Of a stretch of DNA of 64,000 nt, positions 1-8,598 are shown in pieces (position 1 is the stretch's first letter; each line of letters opens with the position of its first letter). Position numbers and translations under genes: made by a program. The notes under the pieces were generated by a model. The model made no database searches. It was not told the DNA's origin and worked only from the letters and a program-made list of their open reading frames with translations. Source of the DNA: Lysobacter ciconiae (GTDB taxonomy: Bacteria > Pseudomonadota > Gammaproteobacteria > Xanthomonadales > Xanthomonadaceae); NCBI RefSeq assembly GCF_015209725.1, contig NZ_CP063656.1:310001-374000 (forward strand), read 5' to 3'.

Positions 1-549
1 TGCAATTTCGCGCACCAGCTTCGCGAGATGTTTGTAGGGATTGCTCCAGCGTGCAGCCTTCAGGGCACGGCGCACGACGGGATTCTGCAGGTGTTGGTTG
101 AGCTTCTGGATCCCGGCTTCGACAAATGGACGACTTGCGAGCCAGAAGCCTTTGTCAAGGGAAGCCTTCGAAACGCGAAGAACAGATTTGCGTCCGTAGG
201 CAAACACAATCTTTAGACAGCCCTTTGCAAGTGATCCGAGTGTTGGGAAAAGACCGATCAGTGTCAGAACAAGTGCCACCCACGCCCAACTGTTGCTCGT
301 ATCGCCATGAATCTTCTTGCAGTTCGCCACCACGTCACGGACATCGCATATCTGATCCACGAACGGGATCATTGAAATTACGGTGCCCGTGACAACCTGC
401 GCGGTACTCTGTTCCTCGTTGAAGTCGCCCTGGATGACCTCCCAGATCCACTCCGACGCTGCGGAGAGACTTTTCCTGCCGCTGTCGACCCACTCGCCCG
501 GTGCTGATTTAAACCAGGCCAGCGCATTCTCGAGGTCATCCCATTCCAT
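1..549 (-). CDS. Putative type VI secretion effector, N-terminal part (cut by window edge)
   Basis: The frame is open from an ATG at 549 to the window edge: 183 codons with no stop, so the C-terminus lies outside. It starts 9 bases after the vgrG stop on the same strand, with a good ribosome site (GAGGA), which suggests co-expression as a VgrG cargo. Residues 60-77 read MIPFVDQICDVRDVVANC, followed by a hydrophobic stretch at about 88-105 (WAWVALVLTLIGLFPTLGSL). I recall similar N-terminal segments in Tre1-like (DUF6861) polymorphic toxins loaded on VgrG or PAAR proteins; this family call is from memory and uncertain. The toxic activity would sit in the missing C-terminal part, so no function can be given. 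The base composition is visibly more A/T-rich than neighbouring genes, consistent with transfer. Confidence 0.6.
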   Translation of the reverse strand, partial: MEWDDLENALAWFKSAPGEWVDSGRKSLSAASEWIWEVIQGDFNEEQSTAQVVTGTVISMIPFVDQICDVRDVVANCKKIHGDTSNSWAWVALVLTLIGLFPTLGSLAKGCLKIVFAYGRKSVLRVSKASLDKGFWLASRPFVEAGIQKLNQHLQNPVVRRALKAARWSNPYKHLAKLVREIA

Positions 550-558
550 TGTGTGTCC

Positions 559-3510
559 TCAACCAAGTTTCGAGCGTGCAGCCGCTATCAATCGATCGAC
601 GGCGTCCCAGGGCTTGTCTTCCAACGGCTCGGGAAAGTCGTACTCCACGCGAATCGCTTTTTTCGGCACGTTGGAATGTTCGGCAAAGCCTTGGGCATCC
701 AGCTTGCCCCCAATTACTTCGCCGCCTTCGAAGAAAATCCTGTAGGCCTGGCTGGCAAACGGCTCATAGTCCCAATCGCGGTGTTCGATCTCAATCCAGT
801 TGCCGAGGTTCGCATGCACCGGGAGATATGGGATTTCCGGTTGAATGCTCATCGGCGTCGTCCACTCCTTCTTCGCCGCTTTGAACTCGATCGTCCCCGG
901 CGCGCCCAGTTCGATGTCGTTGCCTTCCAGCTTCAAGTAGGCGCCGGCGGCAGTAACCAACACATGTTTGCTGGGGGATGCGATCTCCACATCTGCCTGG
1001 GTGCTGGCAATGGTGACGCTGGTCTTTGCGGCCGCCGTGGCGACGTTCTTGTGCGCGCGAGCACTCACATCTCCCTGCGCGGCGTGCAGCGCAATTCCCG
1101 TGCTGGTCTGCGGCTTGCCGTCGGGGGCAGGGGTGCCGTGGCTGTACAGGCTGATCCCGCCGGCGACCGCCACCACGGTCTCGCCCTGGCTCAGCCAATT
1201 AAGGTCGTTGCCGGCGGTCAGGGTGGTTTCGGTGCCCGATACCCAGATCTGGTCAGCTGGTGTGGTGGCGATGATGCCGTCGGGGCTGCTGGCGGACAGT
1301 AGCGGAGCGCTCCACCCCGGTGCTTCGCCGTCGCCGCCGCTCACGCCATCGCCTGCCGGGGTGCCGGTGAGGGTCCCGGTCAGGGTTTCCTGCACCTGCT
1401 GCAGGGCCTGCAGCGCCGGAACGGTCTCGGCCTCGTCAGGCAGATCGGCCAGTTGCGCCTTGGCCGTATCCGCCAGGCTCTGCACCAGTTCCGCTCCGCT
1501 GCTCAGCTGGCCGCGCAGGTCCTCGGCGGCCATCTGCTGGCGGCCGGGCTCGGTGCTCAACAGCAGCCCGGCGCCGGCGCGCAGGGCGCCACTGGCCTGG
1601 GTGGACAGCTCTACGCCGAAGCCGCGCTCGCGGCCGCGCACGTTGTCCTCCCCGCCCTTGAGGTGCCCGAGGGTCAGCGTGGTGGCATGCTGGGTGGTGG
1701 CGACCTGCGCGCGACCCTGGCCCGGCGTGTCGTCCAGGCGCAGCTGCTGGTAGCCGCCGCTGCCGGTCTGGCTCGCCCCCAGGGCCTGGCTCTTGAAGCC
1801 TGTGAACACGCCCGGATGTTCGTTGCCGTCGAACCACGCGGGGGCGTTGCCGGTCGCGCCCGCCTTGCCGCCGTTGACCTGGTTGTGCGGCGCGTCCGGC
1901 TGGCCCGCACCGTTGTAGAGACTGCCGACGATGACGGGGCGGTCGATGTCCCCCTCCATGAAGGCCACGACGACTTCCTGACCCTTGCGCGGCAGCATCA
2001 CGCTGCCCCAGTTGTCGCCCGCCCACGGGGTGGCGACGCGCACCCACGTCCATGCGGGATCGGTGCCGGGCGCGTTGTCATCGCCGTCCGGGCGAGCCAT
2101 GCCTGAGCTGGCGTTGCTGCCGCGCTGCCATGGGAACTGGATCTTGATGCGGTGGTCGCGGTCGGTCTGCAGCGGCGCCCCGTCGGTGACCACGATCGCG
2201 GTCTGGGTGCCGCGGACCGTGGGCTTTGGGTGCAGGCGCAGCCCATGGCCGTCAACAGTGCGCGGGCGGTAGGGCAGGTCGGCCGGGATTGCGGTGAGGG
2301 TGTTGCGGTAGAAATCGGTCGACGGCGCGGCCGCCATCGCATTGACGGGATCGGAGCCTGGCGACAGCGCCGTCGGCAGTGGCAACGCGCCGATGTCGGT
2401 CGGCCCCAAGGTCTGGTCGAGCACCTCGAACACCTCCGCGCCCAGGTTGTTGCGGGCGGCATGCTCGACACGCAGGCAGGTGTACGACTGGCCGTTGGTG
2501 TCGGGGTGCTGGCTCAACGAGAACCGGGTGCCCGGTGCCTGGCGGCGCCAGGTGCCGGTGGCTTGGATCATCCGGCCGGCGACATCGTGCGCTTCCATCT
2601 GCCGGTTCGCCCGCAGCGCGGCGTGGGCCTCGTCGGCCACGCCGTAGGGACCGCTGGTGTCGACGTCCTCGGTGGTGACGTTGCCGCCCGCCAGGACGCT
2701 TTGGCCCGAGGCCGGGCGCAGCGTGCGGCTGCGGTAATCCCAGCTCGCGCGGCTGATCGAGGCGGTCTGCCAGCGCCGGGTATTGGCCCACTGCTGGATG
2801 CTGTCCGCGCGCTCGGTGGCGTCGGCACGATGGAAGCGCACGCTCCCGGCGTCCGCAAACGCTTCGGGATGGTCGCCCATCACCAGCGTGTGGCTGCCCA
2901 GCGTCTCGCCAGCGGTATTGCCGGTGTGCTCAAACCAGTACGCGATGCCTTCCTCGGCGAGCAGGCGCTGGAGGAAGTGGAAATCGCTCTCGTGGTACTG
3001 GGTGGTCAGGCTGCGGGTGCGATAGAGCGACCGGTCGGAAAGCTCCCAGCGCCACGCCGGCACCAGCGCCCCGGCCTGTGCGTAATCGGCGAAGAGGTCC
3101 TCGGCGATTTCGAGCACGCTCATGTCATGGAAGACGTAGCTGTCCACCCGCTGGCGCAGGAACGCCAGCCAGGGCTCGATGACCAGCCGATAGCGGGCGA
3201 TGCCGCCGTTGCTGCCGACCCGCTCGCAGGCGGTGACGTGACCGTGGAAGGGGCGGCGCTGAGAGGCGGATTCGGCGGTCAGCAGTTCCAGCAGGACGGG
3301 TTGGCCGAGCAGTTCATCCAGCGGAAGGTGCGCGTCCACCGACAGCGCGTCCAGCTGCAGCCGATAGCCACCGTCGTCGACCGACTCCACGCCCTGCAGG
3401 CTTTCGGCGACCAGCACGTCGGGACCCAGGCCCGTGTGAAGGTGCAGCAACCGGTCGAATTGTTTTGGCCCGGCGACCAGGGCGGTGAGCAAGGTGGTGC
3501 GAGCATCCAT
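559..3510 (-). CDS. vgrG: Type VI secretion system tip protein VgrG
   Basis: VgrG trimers form the spike at the tip of the type VI secretion tube and carry effectors into target cells. The 983-residue protein has the usual order: a phage gp27/gp44-like N-terminal half (about residues 1-380), a gp5-type OB-fold region with 'DHRIKIQFPWQRG' and 'LPRKGQEVVVAFMEGD', and a DUF2345 beta-helix region ending near 'ASPSKHVLVTAAGAYLKLEG'. About 110 extra residues follow ('IEIEHRDWDYEPFASQAYRI' region), which may bind cargo. I chose the ATG at 3510 because GGGAGAG lies just upstream; an in-frame start 17 codons earlier lacks a clear site. The gene is divergent from the photolyase gene. No other T6SS structural gene is in the window, so this is an orphan vgrG island with its cargo downstream. 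Confidence 0.93.
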   Translation of the reverse strand: MDARTTLLTALVAGPKQFDRLLHLHTGLGPDVLVAESLQGVESVDDGGYRLQLDALSVDAHLPLDELLGQPVLLELLTAESASQRRPFHGHVTACERVGSNGGIARYRLVIEPWLAFLRQRVDSYVFHDMSVLEIAEDLFADYAQAGALVPAWRWELSDRSLYRTRSLTTQYHESDFHFLQRLLAEEGIAYWFEHTGNTAGETLGSHTLVMGDHPEAFADAGSVRFHRADATERADSIQQWANTRRWQTASISRASWDYRSRTLRPASGQSVLAGGNVTTEDVDTSGPYGVADEAHAALRANRQMEAHDVAGRMIQATGTWRRQAPGTRFSLSQHPDTNGQSYTCLRVEHAARNNLGAEVFEVLDQTLGPTDIGALPLPTALSPGSDPVNAMAAAPSTDFYRNTLTAIPADLPYRPRTVDGHGLRLHPKPTVRGTQTAIVVTDGAPLQTDRDHRIKIQFPWQRGSNASSGMARPDGDDNAPGTDPAWTWVRVATPWAGDNWGSVMLPRKGQEVVVAFMEGDIDRPVIVGSLYNGAGQPDAPHNQVNGGKAGATGNAPAWFDGNEHPGVFTGFKSQALGASQTGSGGYQQLRLDDTPGQGRAQVATTQHATTLTLGHLKGGEDNVRGRERGFGVELSTQASGALRAGAGLLLSTEPGRQQMAAEDLRGQLSSGAELVQSLADTAKAQLADLPDEAETVPALQALQQVQETLTGTLTGTPAGDGVSGGDGEAPGWSAPLLSASSPDGIIATTPADQIWVSGTETTLTAGNDLNWLSQGETVVAVAGGISLYSHGTPAPDGKPQTSTGIALHAAQGDVSARAHKNVATAAAKTSVTIASTQADVEIASPSKHVLVTAAGAYLKLEGNDIELGAPGTIEFKAAKKEWTTPMSIQPEIPYLPVHANLGNWIEIEHRDWDYEPFASQAYRIFFEGGEVIGGKLDAQGFAEHSNVPKKAIRVEYDFPEPLEDKPWDAVDRLIAAARSKLG

Positions 3511-3700
3511 GGCGGTGGTCTCTCCCTGGCGGCCGTCCTGGCCTGCCCCGGTGCCGATCATAGCGCCTCGCGGCGGAAGGTTGCAGGGAGGGGAGCCGGA
3601 AGTCGCGAGGTCAGGCCGGGGGCCGTCGCAGGGTCCTGGTCACGGTGGCGCTGGCTGGCGGCGGATGCCATCGTGGCAACCCCGCGAAAGGCACCCTCTG

Positions 3701-5116
3701 ATGAGTCCAACGGCACTCGTTCTGTTCCGCCGCGACCTCCGCCTGCAGGACAACCCGGCGTGGAGCGCGGCCTGCGCCGAGAATGCGCGCGTGCTTGCGG
3801 TCTACATCCATGCGCCCGAAGAAGAGGGGCAGTGGGCGCCGGGTGCAGCCAGTCGGTGGTGGCTGCACCACTCGTTGTCACGGCTGGATTCGCGCCTGCG
3901 CACCGCTGGCGGTCGCCTGCACGTCGCCCGCGGTGACACGCTGGAAGTCGTGCGCGAGCTGGCCGGGCAGACCGGCGCCACCGCAGTCCATTGGAACCGG
4001 CTGTACGAGCCGGCCAGCATTGCCCGCGATTCAACCCTCAAGGCTGCACTGCGCGAGCAGGGTCTGGAGGCCCAAAGCCACAGCGGCGCGTTGTGGTCCG
4101 AGCCGTGGCAGGTGGAGACCCAGCAGGGCGGCCCGTACAAGGTGTTTACGCCGTACTGGCGCAACCTGCGTCCGCGCCTGTCCGCCGCGCCACCCTTGCC
4201 GGCGCCGTCGATTGCCGGGTTTGCCCAGGCCAGCAACGGTTTGCCGTTGGAAGCGCTGGAGCTCCTGCCGCGCATCGACTGGGCCGGCGGCTTGGCCGAC
4301 ACCTGGCAACCCGGAGAGGCCGGCGCCGACGAAATGCTGGAAATCTTCGCCGACGACGCGGTGAACGATTACGTCCGGTTGCGGGACCTACCGGCCCGGC
4401 ACGGCACTTCGCGGCTTTCGCCCCACCTGCATTTCGGCGAAATCTCGCCGCGCCAGATCCATCATGAGCTGGACCGCCGTGCCCGAGCCAGCAGCGCTCG
4501 CAGCCGTCCGGATATCGAGCCCTATCTGCGCCAGCTGGGCTGGCGAGATTTCGCCCATCATCTGCTTTTCCACTTTCCGCACACGCCGACCGAAAGCTTC
4601 AATCCGCGTTTCGCGCGCTTCCGCTGGGCCGATGCCGATCCGGTGCTGCTGGAGCGCTGGCAACGCGGCCGGACCGGGATTCCGCTGGTGGACGCCGGCA
4701 TGCGCGAGCTGTGGCATACCGGCTGGATGCACAACCGCGTGCGCATGGTCGTCGCCAGCTTCCTGAGCAAGAACCTGCGCCAGCATTGGCATCACGGTGC
4801 CCGCTGGTTCTGGGACACGCTGGTCGATGCGGACCTGGCCAACAATACGCTGGGCTGGCAGTGGGTGGCCGGCACAGGCGCGGATGCGGCGCCCTATTTC
4901 CGCGTGTTCAATCCCGTGACCCAGTCGAAAAAATTCGACCCCGACGGCAGCTACCTGCGGCGATGGCTGCCGGAGCTCGCCGACGCTGCCGCGAGTGTGG
5001 TGCATGAGCCATGGAAGGATGCCGGCCTGCTGCGCCGCAGCGGCTACCCGGCGCCGATGGTCGATCTGACAGCGTCCCGGCAGAAGGCGCTGGACGCGTA
5101 CGCGCGGCGCGGCTGA
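3701..5116 (+). CDS. phrB: Deoxyribodipyrimidine photolyase (CPD photolyase)
   Basis: Flavoenzyme that uses blue light to split cyclobutane pyrimidine dimers. At 471 residues it has normal length for class I photolyases. The N-terminal antenna-binding Rossmann domain starts at once ('LVLFRRDLRLQDNPAW'). The FAD-binding helical domain shows the family signatures 'TSRLSPHLHFGEISPRQ', 'GIPLVDAGMRELWHTGWMHN', 'NNTLGWQWVAGTG' and 'YFRVFNPVTQSKKFDPDG'. The ATG at 3701 has GAAAGG upstream and matches where family members begin; longer in-frame extensions run into the vgrG promoter region. The gene is followed by msrB after about 110 bases and begins a block of stress-repair functions. Confidence 0.96.
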   Translation: MSPTALVLFRRDLRLQDNPAWSAACAENARVLAVYIHAPEEEGQWAPGAASRWWLHHSLSRLDSRLRTAGGRLHVARGDTLEVVRELAGQTGATAVHWNRLYEPASIARDSTLKAALREQGLEAQSHSGALWSEPWQVETQQGGPYKVFTPYWRNLRPRLSAAPPLPAPSIAGFAQASNGLPLEALELLPRIDWAGGLADTWQPGEAGADEMLEIFADDAVNDYVRLRDLPARHGTSRLSPHLHFGEISPRQIHHELDRRARASSARSRPDIEPYLRQLGWRDFAHHLLFHFPHTPTESFNPRFARFRWADADPVLLERWQRGRTGIPLVDAGMRELWHTGWMHNRVRMVVASFLSKNLRQHWHHGARWFWDTLVDADLANNTLGWQWVAGTGADAAPYFRVFNPVTQSKKFDPDGSYLRRWLPELADAAASVVHEPWKDAGLLRRSGYPAPMVDLTASRQKALDAYARRG

Positions 5117-5225
5117 ACGGAAGGGGCGCGCGCGGGCCTTCGTCAAGAAAGCCGCGCAAGATCGCCTTGCGATGCATGGCCTTGACCCGCATTACTGCAG
5201 TGTTCCTTGTTTCCAGGAGACCCGC

Positions 5226-5675
5226 ATGAGCCAGTACCGCAAAGACCCCGACGCGATCCAGCGACTGACGCCCGAGCAGTTCCGCGTCACCCAGCAATCG
5301 GGTACCGAAGCGCCCGGCAGCGGCGAGTACCTCCACCAGAACGCGCCGGGCATCTATGTGGATGTCGTGTCCGGTGAGCCGCTGTTCGCGTCGGCGGACA
5401 AGTTCGACGCCGCGTGCGGCTGGCCGAGCTTCACCAAGCCGATCGAGCCTGCGCATGTCAGCGAGGTGCGCGACACCAGCCACGGCATGGTCCGGGTGGA
5501 GGTCCGCTCCACCCACGGCGACAGCCACCTGGGCCATGTTTTCCCCGACGGGCCGCCCGATCGCGGCGGGCTGCGGTATTGCATCAACTCGGCCTCGCTG
5601 CGCTTCATTCCGCGCGAGCAGATGCAGGCCCAGGGGTACGGCGACTATCTCGACCAGGTGGAGGGCGGGCGATGA
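5226..5675 (+). CDS. msrB: Peptide-methionine (R)-S-oxide reductase MsrB, zinc-free type
   Basis: Reduces methionine-R-sulfoxide in proteins. The 149-residue protein has the family core: 'CGWPSF' around residues 64-69, 'SHGMVRVEVRS', 'HLGHVFPDG' and the catalytic cysteine at about residue 119 in 'RYCINSASLRF'. Both CxxC pairs that bind the structural zinc in E. coli MsrB are absent (YVDVVSG and RSTHGDS occupy these places), so this is the metal-free form. The start has AGGAGA upstream. The stop overlaps the msrA start by ATGA, so MsrB and MsrA are translationally coupled and together reduce both sulfoxide diastereomers. Confidence 0.95.
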   Translation: MSQYRKDPDAIQRLTPEQFRVTQQSGTEAPGSGEYLHQNAPGIYVDVVSGEPLFASADKFDAACGWPSFTKPIEPAHVSEVRDTSHGMVRVEVRSTHGDSHLGHVFPDGPPDRGGLRYCINSASLRFIPREQMQAQGYGDYLDQVEGGR

Positions 5676-6211
5676 GCACGGAACGCGCGGTCCTCGCCGG
5701 CGGCTGCTTCTGGGGCATGCAGGACCTGATCCGCCGTCAGGAAGGCGTGGTGTCCACGCGCGTGGGCTACACCGGCGGCGACGTGCCCAACGCCACCTAT
5801 CGCAACCACGGCAACCACGCCGAGGCCATCGAGATCGTGTTCGATCCGGCGCGAACCAGCTACCGAAAACTGCTGGAGTTCTTCTTCCAGATCCACGACC
5901 CCTCGACCGTGGACCGGCAGGGCAATGACCGCGGCGCGTCCTACCGCTCGGCGATCTTCACCACCTCCGAAGAGCAGCGCCGCGTTGCGCTGGACACGAT
6001 CGCCGATGTCGACGCCTCAGGCCTGTGGCCGGGCAAGGTTGTCACCCAAGTCGTGCCTGCCGGTGATTTCTGGGAGGCCGAGCCTGAGCATCAGGACTAC
6101 CTGGAGCGTATTCCGCACGGATACACCTGCCATTTCATCCGCCCGGGCTGGACGCTGCCGCGCCGCGCGGTGGAGGACGGCGGCGACGGACAGCCCGTAC
6201 AACAGGCTTGA
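5672..6211 (+). CDS. msrA: Peptide-methionine (S)-S-oxide reductase MsrA
   Basis: Reduces methionine-S-sulfoxide. The protein has 179 residues with the catalytic motif GCFWG at residues 11-15 (Cys12), then 'VGYTGGDVPNATYRNHGNHA' and 'QIHDPSTVDRQGNDRG', all typical of MsrA. There is no appended MsrB domain; the partner is the separate gene immediately upstream, whose stop codon overlaps this start (ATGA). The stop codon of msrA lies inside a CTTGAAA sequence that may be the -35 element of a heat-shock promoter for the next gene. Confidence 0.96.
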   Translation: MSTERAVLAGGCFWGMQDLIRRQEGVVSTRVGYTGGDVPNATYRNHGNHAEAIEIVFDPARTSYRKLLEFFFQIHDPSTVDRQGNDRGASYRSAIFTTSEEQRRVALDTIADVDASGLWPGKVVTQVVPAGDFWEAEPEHQDYLERIPHGYTCHFIRPGWTLPRRAVEDGGDGQPVQQA

Positions 6212-6236
6212 AACCCGCGCCGACGGACCTACGTTT
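6207..6236 (+). promoter_or_regulatory. Possible heat-shock (sigma-32-like) promoter for hsp20
   Basis: CTTGAAA at 6207-6213 is a perfect match to the sigma-32 -35 consensus, followed after 14 bases by CCTACGTTT, a partial match to the CCCCATNT -10 element. It lies about 50 bases upstream of the small heat-shock gene, and the -35 overlaps the msrA stop codon. The -10 match is weak, so this is a suggestion only. Confidence 0.35.
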
Positions 6237-6283
6237 GCCTTGGGGCGGCCGTTCCGCCTCCGTGCAGACAAAAGGAGACAGTC

Positions 6284-6769
6284 ATGAGCAAGATCGTGCG
6301 CACCAATCCACAATGGTCCGGCGATGGCAGCGGCCAGGACCCCTTGCGTCAACTGGTTGATCGAATCTTCGACGGTGCCTTCACATCAGGCACCTCCACC
6401 GACGAATCCTCGGTCGTAACCAGCCGCTGGACCCCCCGGGTGGACATCAAGGAAGAGCCGGACCGCTTCATCCTCTACGCCGACATTCCCGGCGTCGATC
6501 CGGCCGAGATTGACGTCCAGATGGACAAGGGCATGTTGACCATCAAGGGCGAGCGGCGCAGCGAGGAAGTCCGCGAAAGCGAGAACTTCTCGCGGGTCGA
6601 ACGCCGCTACGGTGCATTCCACCGGCGTTTTGCGCTGCCCGACAGTGCGGATCCGGATGCGATTTCCGCCCACGGCGAGAACGGCGTGCTGGAGATCAGC
6701 ATCCCCAAGCGTCCGGAGACCACGCCGCGGCGCATCCAAGTGGGGCAACGTAAAAACGGTGATGCCTGA
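6284..6769 (+). CDS. Hsp20 family small heat-shock protein
   Basis: ATP-independent holdase chaperone that binds unfolding proteins. The 161 residues contain a disordered N-terminal arm (1-46), an alpha-crystallin domain (about 47-142) starting 'WTPRVDIKEEPDRFILYADI', and the family-defining 'ENGVLEISIPK' at its end, followed by a short tail with the IQV-type motif that mediates oligomer contacts. A strong ribosome site (AAAGGAGA) precedes the ATG. It follows the msrBA pair in the same direction but probably has its own promoter upstream. A GC-rich hairpin lies downstream. Confidence 0.95.
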   Translation: MSKIVRTNPQWSGDGSGQDPLRQLVDRIFDGAFTSGTSTDESSVVTSRWTPRVDIKEEPDRFILYADIPGVDPAEIDVQMDKGMLTIKGERRSEEVRESENFSRVERRYGAFHRRFALPDSADPDAISAHGENGVLEISIPKRPETTPRRIQVGQRKNGDA

Positions 6770-6857
6770 TCGGGTGGCCGGCGGCGGTGTTGATCAATGC
6801 CCTGTAGGCAAGCTGGGCTTCAAGATCCGCCTCCGGTCGCTCAAGAACAGTGAGAGG

Positions 6858-6889
6858 GACGAGCGGTCACAACCCCAGTGCCGCTCGTC
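6858..6889. terminator. Hairpin between convergent genes, probable bidirectional terminator
   Basis: GACGAGCGG and CCGCTCGTC form a 9-bp stem that extends by CAC/GTG across one bulged T, with the loop AACCCCA. It lies between hsp20 (+) and the lipoprotein gene (-). There is no T run, so it may act as a folded 3' end rather than a strong intrinsic terminator. Confidence 0.5.
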
Positions 6890-6909
6890 CGCACGTTAGA
6901 GGCGTTGCC

Positions 6910-7320
6910 TCAGTTAGCCGCAGGAGGCGCACCCAGCGTGATCGTGTGGGTCAATCGGACCGGCAGACGCGCGGTATTTCCCGGCGCTGGCTCGTACGAG
7001 GCGGCCGAGAGGCCGGCCAGCGCCCATTGGCCGCTTGCACTCGCCGGGATGGTAGAAAGCACCCGGGAGTCGTGAATCTTCCCGTCGGAGCCGATGATGT
7101 AGGTGACCTCGACGGTATGCGCCATTTCGCGCATCTGGCCCGATCGCCCCTGCAGGGCGCTCAGGTCCAGTTTGGTACTCACCAACTCGGCGGTGGGCGT
7201 CCAATAGTTCTCGACTTCCCCGTCGCTGATTTGCAACGCCGTGGGGTCGGTGACCGGAGCGGTCGCGCAACCGGCAAGAGCGAGCGTCGCGCTTGCAAGG
7301 AGGATCAGTACTCGGTTCAT
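6910..7320 (-). CDS. Lipoprotein with TonB C-terminal-like domain
   Basis: The 136-residue protein opens with a lipoprotein signal (MNRVLILLASATLALAGC, lipobox LAGC with Cys18). The rest, with 'HTVEVTYIIGSDGKIHDSRV' and 'PARLPVRLTHTITLG', resembles the TonB C-terminal / energy-transducer fold found in many small Xanthomonad periplasmic proteins. It could be a periplasmic protein of unknown role rather than a real TonB: it has no N-terminal transmembrane anchor or proline-rich spacer. It sits 41 bases downstream of the frameshifted gene at 7362-7744 on the same strand. Confidence 0.75.
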   Translation of the reverse strand: MNRVLILLASATLALAGCATAPVTDPTALQISDGEVENYWTPTAELVSTKLDLSALQGRSGQMREMAHTVEVTYIIGSDGKIHDSRVLSTIPASASGQWALAGLSAASYEPAPGNTARLPVRLTHTITLGAPPAAN

Positions 7321-7361
7321 CGAATCGCCTTCCCTGGGTCCTGTAGAGGGTCAGGACCTTA

Positions 7362-7744
7362 TCAGAGGTGACCGGGTGCAGGGCAAACCTGCGCGCTGCG
7401 TTCCTCAGCGCTGACGCACACATCAAACCCCGCCAGTCCGCTGATCTGCCGGCTCCCGCCGCTGCTGACGGTGAAGCGCTGCACCGGTGCGGATATGCAC
7501 GGGCCCCATCGCAGCATCGACCCGGCCCCGGACAGCGGCGCGCAGTTGCGCGGGTAGACCGTGTAATGGCAGGCGCCACTGACGCTGCGCAGGCACTCGA
7601 AGCGGGCCACGCCGGCTCGGGCTCGGCCTGGCTGTACAGCGTGTCGGCGCCGTCCACCGTGGTGGTGCGGGTGACGTAGCGGCTGCCGCCGATGTCCAGG
7701 CCGAAGAGCGACAGCACGAGGTAGATCAGGGCCAGGAGCTTCAT
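7362..7744 (-). pseudogene. Small secreted Cys-rich protein gene interrupted by a frameshift
   Basis: The ATG at 7744 has a good ribosome site (AGGTGA) and encodes a signal-like N-terminus (MKLLALIYLVLSLFGLDIGG) followed by 'SRYVTRTTTVDGADTLYSQA'. In that frame the sequence then turns into low-complexity shadow. Between about 7607 and 7625 coding sense moves to the other frame, which continues 'ARFECLRSVSGACHYTVYPR' with six cysteines and ends at 7362. Joined across the shift it gives a coherent protein of about 127 residues. Either a one-base deletion has inactivated the gene or the assembly has an indel in a GC-rich stretch (GAGCCCGAGCCGGCGTGGCC). The function is unknown; an extracytoplasmic location is likely. 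Confidence 0.6.
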
Positions 7745-7821
7745 GGTTCACCTCGCGCAAGCGTGAGTGGGTGGGCGGCGAGCCGGCGTGTCCTCGACGG
7801 ACGGTGTGGGTTCGCCCGCAG

Positions 7822-8598
7822 TTACATGTGTCGGAACAGGGTCATGAAAGGCGCGCTGACCGCCAGGGTTTCCGGCCGCGTCTTCAGTCGCACGGTGCCG
7901 CGGCCGCTGTCGTCACGGACGACGCCGGCGATGGCGCGCAGGTTGACGATGGTGGAGCGGTGGATCTGCTTGAACGTGTCCGGGTCGAGCATCGTCAGCA
8001 GCTCCTTGATCGGAGTGCGCAGCAGCGCCTCGCCCTCGGCGGTCATCACCGTGGTGTACTTGTTGTCCGCGCGGAAATAGGCGACGTCCTCCACCAGGAT
8101 CAGCCGGGTTTCGCGGCCGGCGCTGGCGGTGATCCAGGTCAACGGCGGCGGCGCATCGACCGCGCGGGCGACGGGCGCGAGCCGTTGCAACAGGGTGGCC
8201 AGGGTCGCCGCGTCGTTGTTGCCGCTGCGCGCCTGCAAGCGCTGCACCGTGGCCGACAAGCGTTCGGCGGTGATCGGCTTGAGCAGGTAGTCGACCGCGC
8301 CGCGCTCGAAGGCATCGATGGCGTACTGGTCGTAGGCGGTGACAAACACAATTTGCGTGCGCGGGCTGACTTCGGCCGCAGCCGTCGCGACTTCCAGGCC
8401 GGTCAGCCCGGGCATGCGGATGTCGAGGAAGGCGACGTCCGGGCGGTGTTCGGCCATCGCCTCCAGCGCGCTCGCGCCGTCCTCGCACTCGGCAAGGATG
8501 TGCAGCTCCGGCCAGGCCTGCGCCAGACGCTCGACCAGGGCCTGGCGCAGCAAGGCTTCGTCCTCGGCGATGATGCAGGTGGTGACGGGCTCAGTCAT
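7822..8598 (-). CDS. LytTR-family response regulator
   Basis: Cytoplasmic transcription regulator of 258 residues. The receiver domain (about 1-120) has the acidic pair 'AEDE' near residue 11, the phospho-acceptor Asp59 in 'VAFLDIRMPG', and the conserved Lys in 'DYLLKPI'. The C-terminal LytTR DNA-binding domain (about 150-255) shows 'VEDVAYFRADNKYTTV' and 'FKQIHRSTIVNLRAI'. It overlaps the end of the upstream sensor kinase gene by 8 bases, so the two form a LytS/LytR-type pair. The next genes downstream on this strand are the frameshifted gene and the lipoprotein, which may be targets or operon partners. Confidence 0.95.
   Translation of the reverse strand: MTEPVTTCIIAEDEALLRQALVERLAQAWPELHILAECEDGASALEAMAEHRPDVAFLDIRMPGLTGLEVATAAAEVSPRTQIVFVTAYDQYAIDAFERGAVDYLLKPITAERLSATVQRLQARSGNNDAATLATLLQRLAPVARAVDAPPPLTWITASAGRETRLILVEDVAYFRADNKYTTVMTAEGEALLRTPIKELLTMLDPDTFKQIHRSTIVNLRAIAGVVRDDSGRGTVRLKTRPETLAVSAPFMTLFRHM

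Noticed and set aside
2152..3936. 594-codon open frame on the plus strand opposite vgrG
   Set aside because: It mirrors the vgrG codons in a GC-rich gene, is rich in Gly/Ala/Arg and has no domain, start signal or homology that I recognise.
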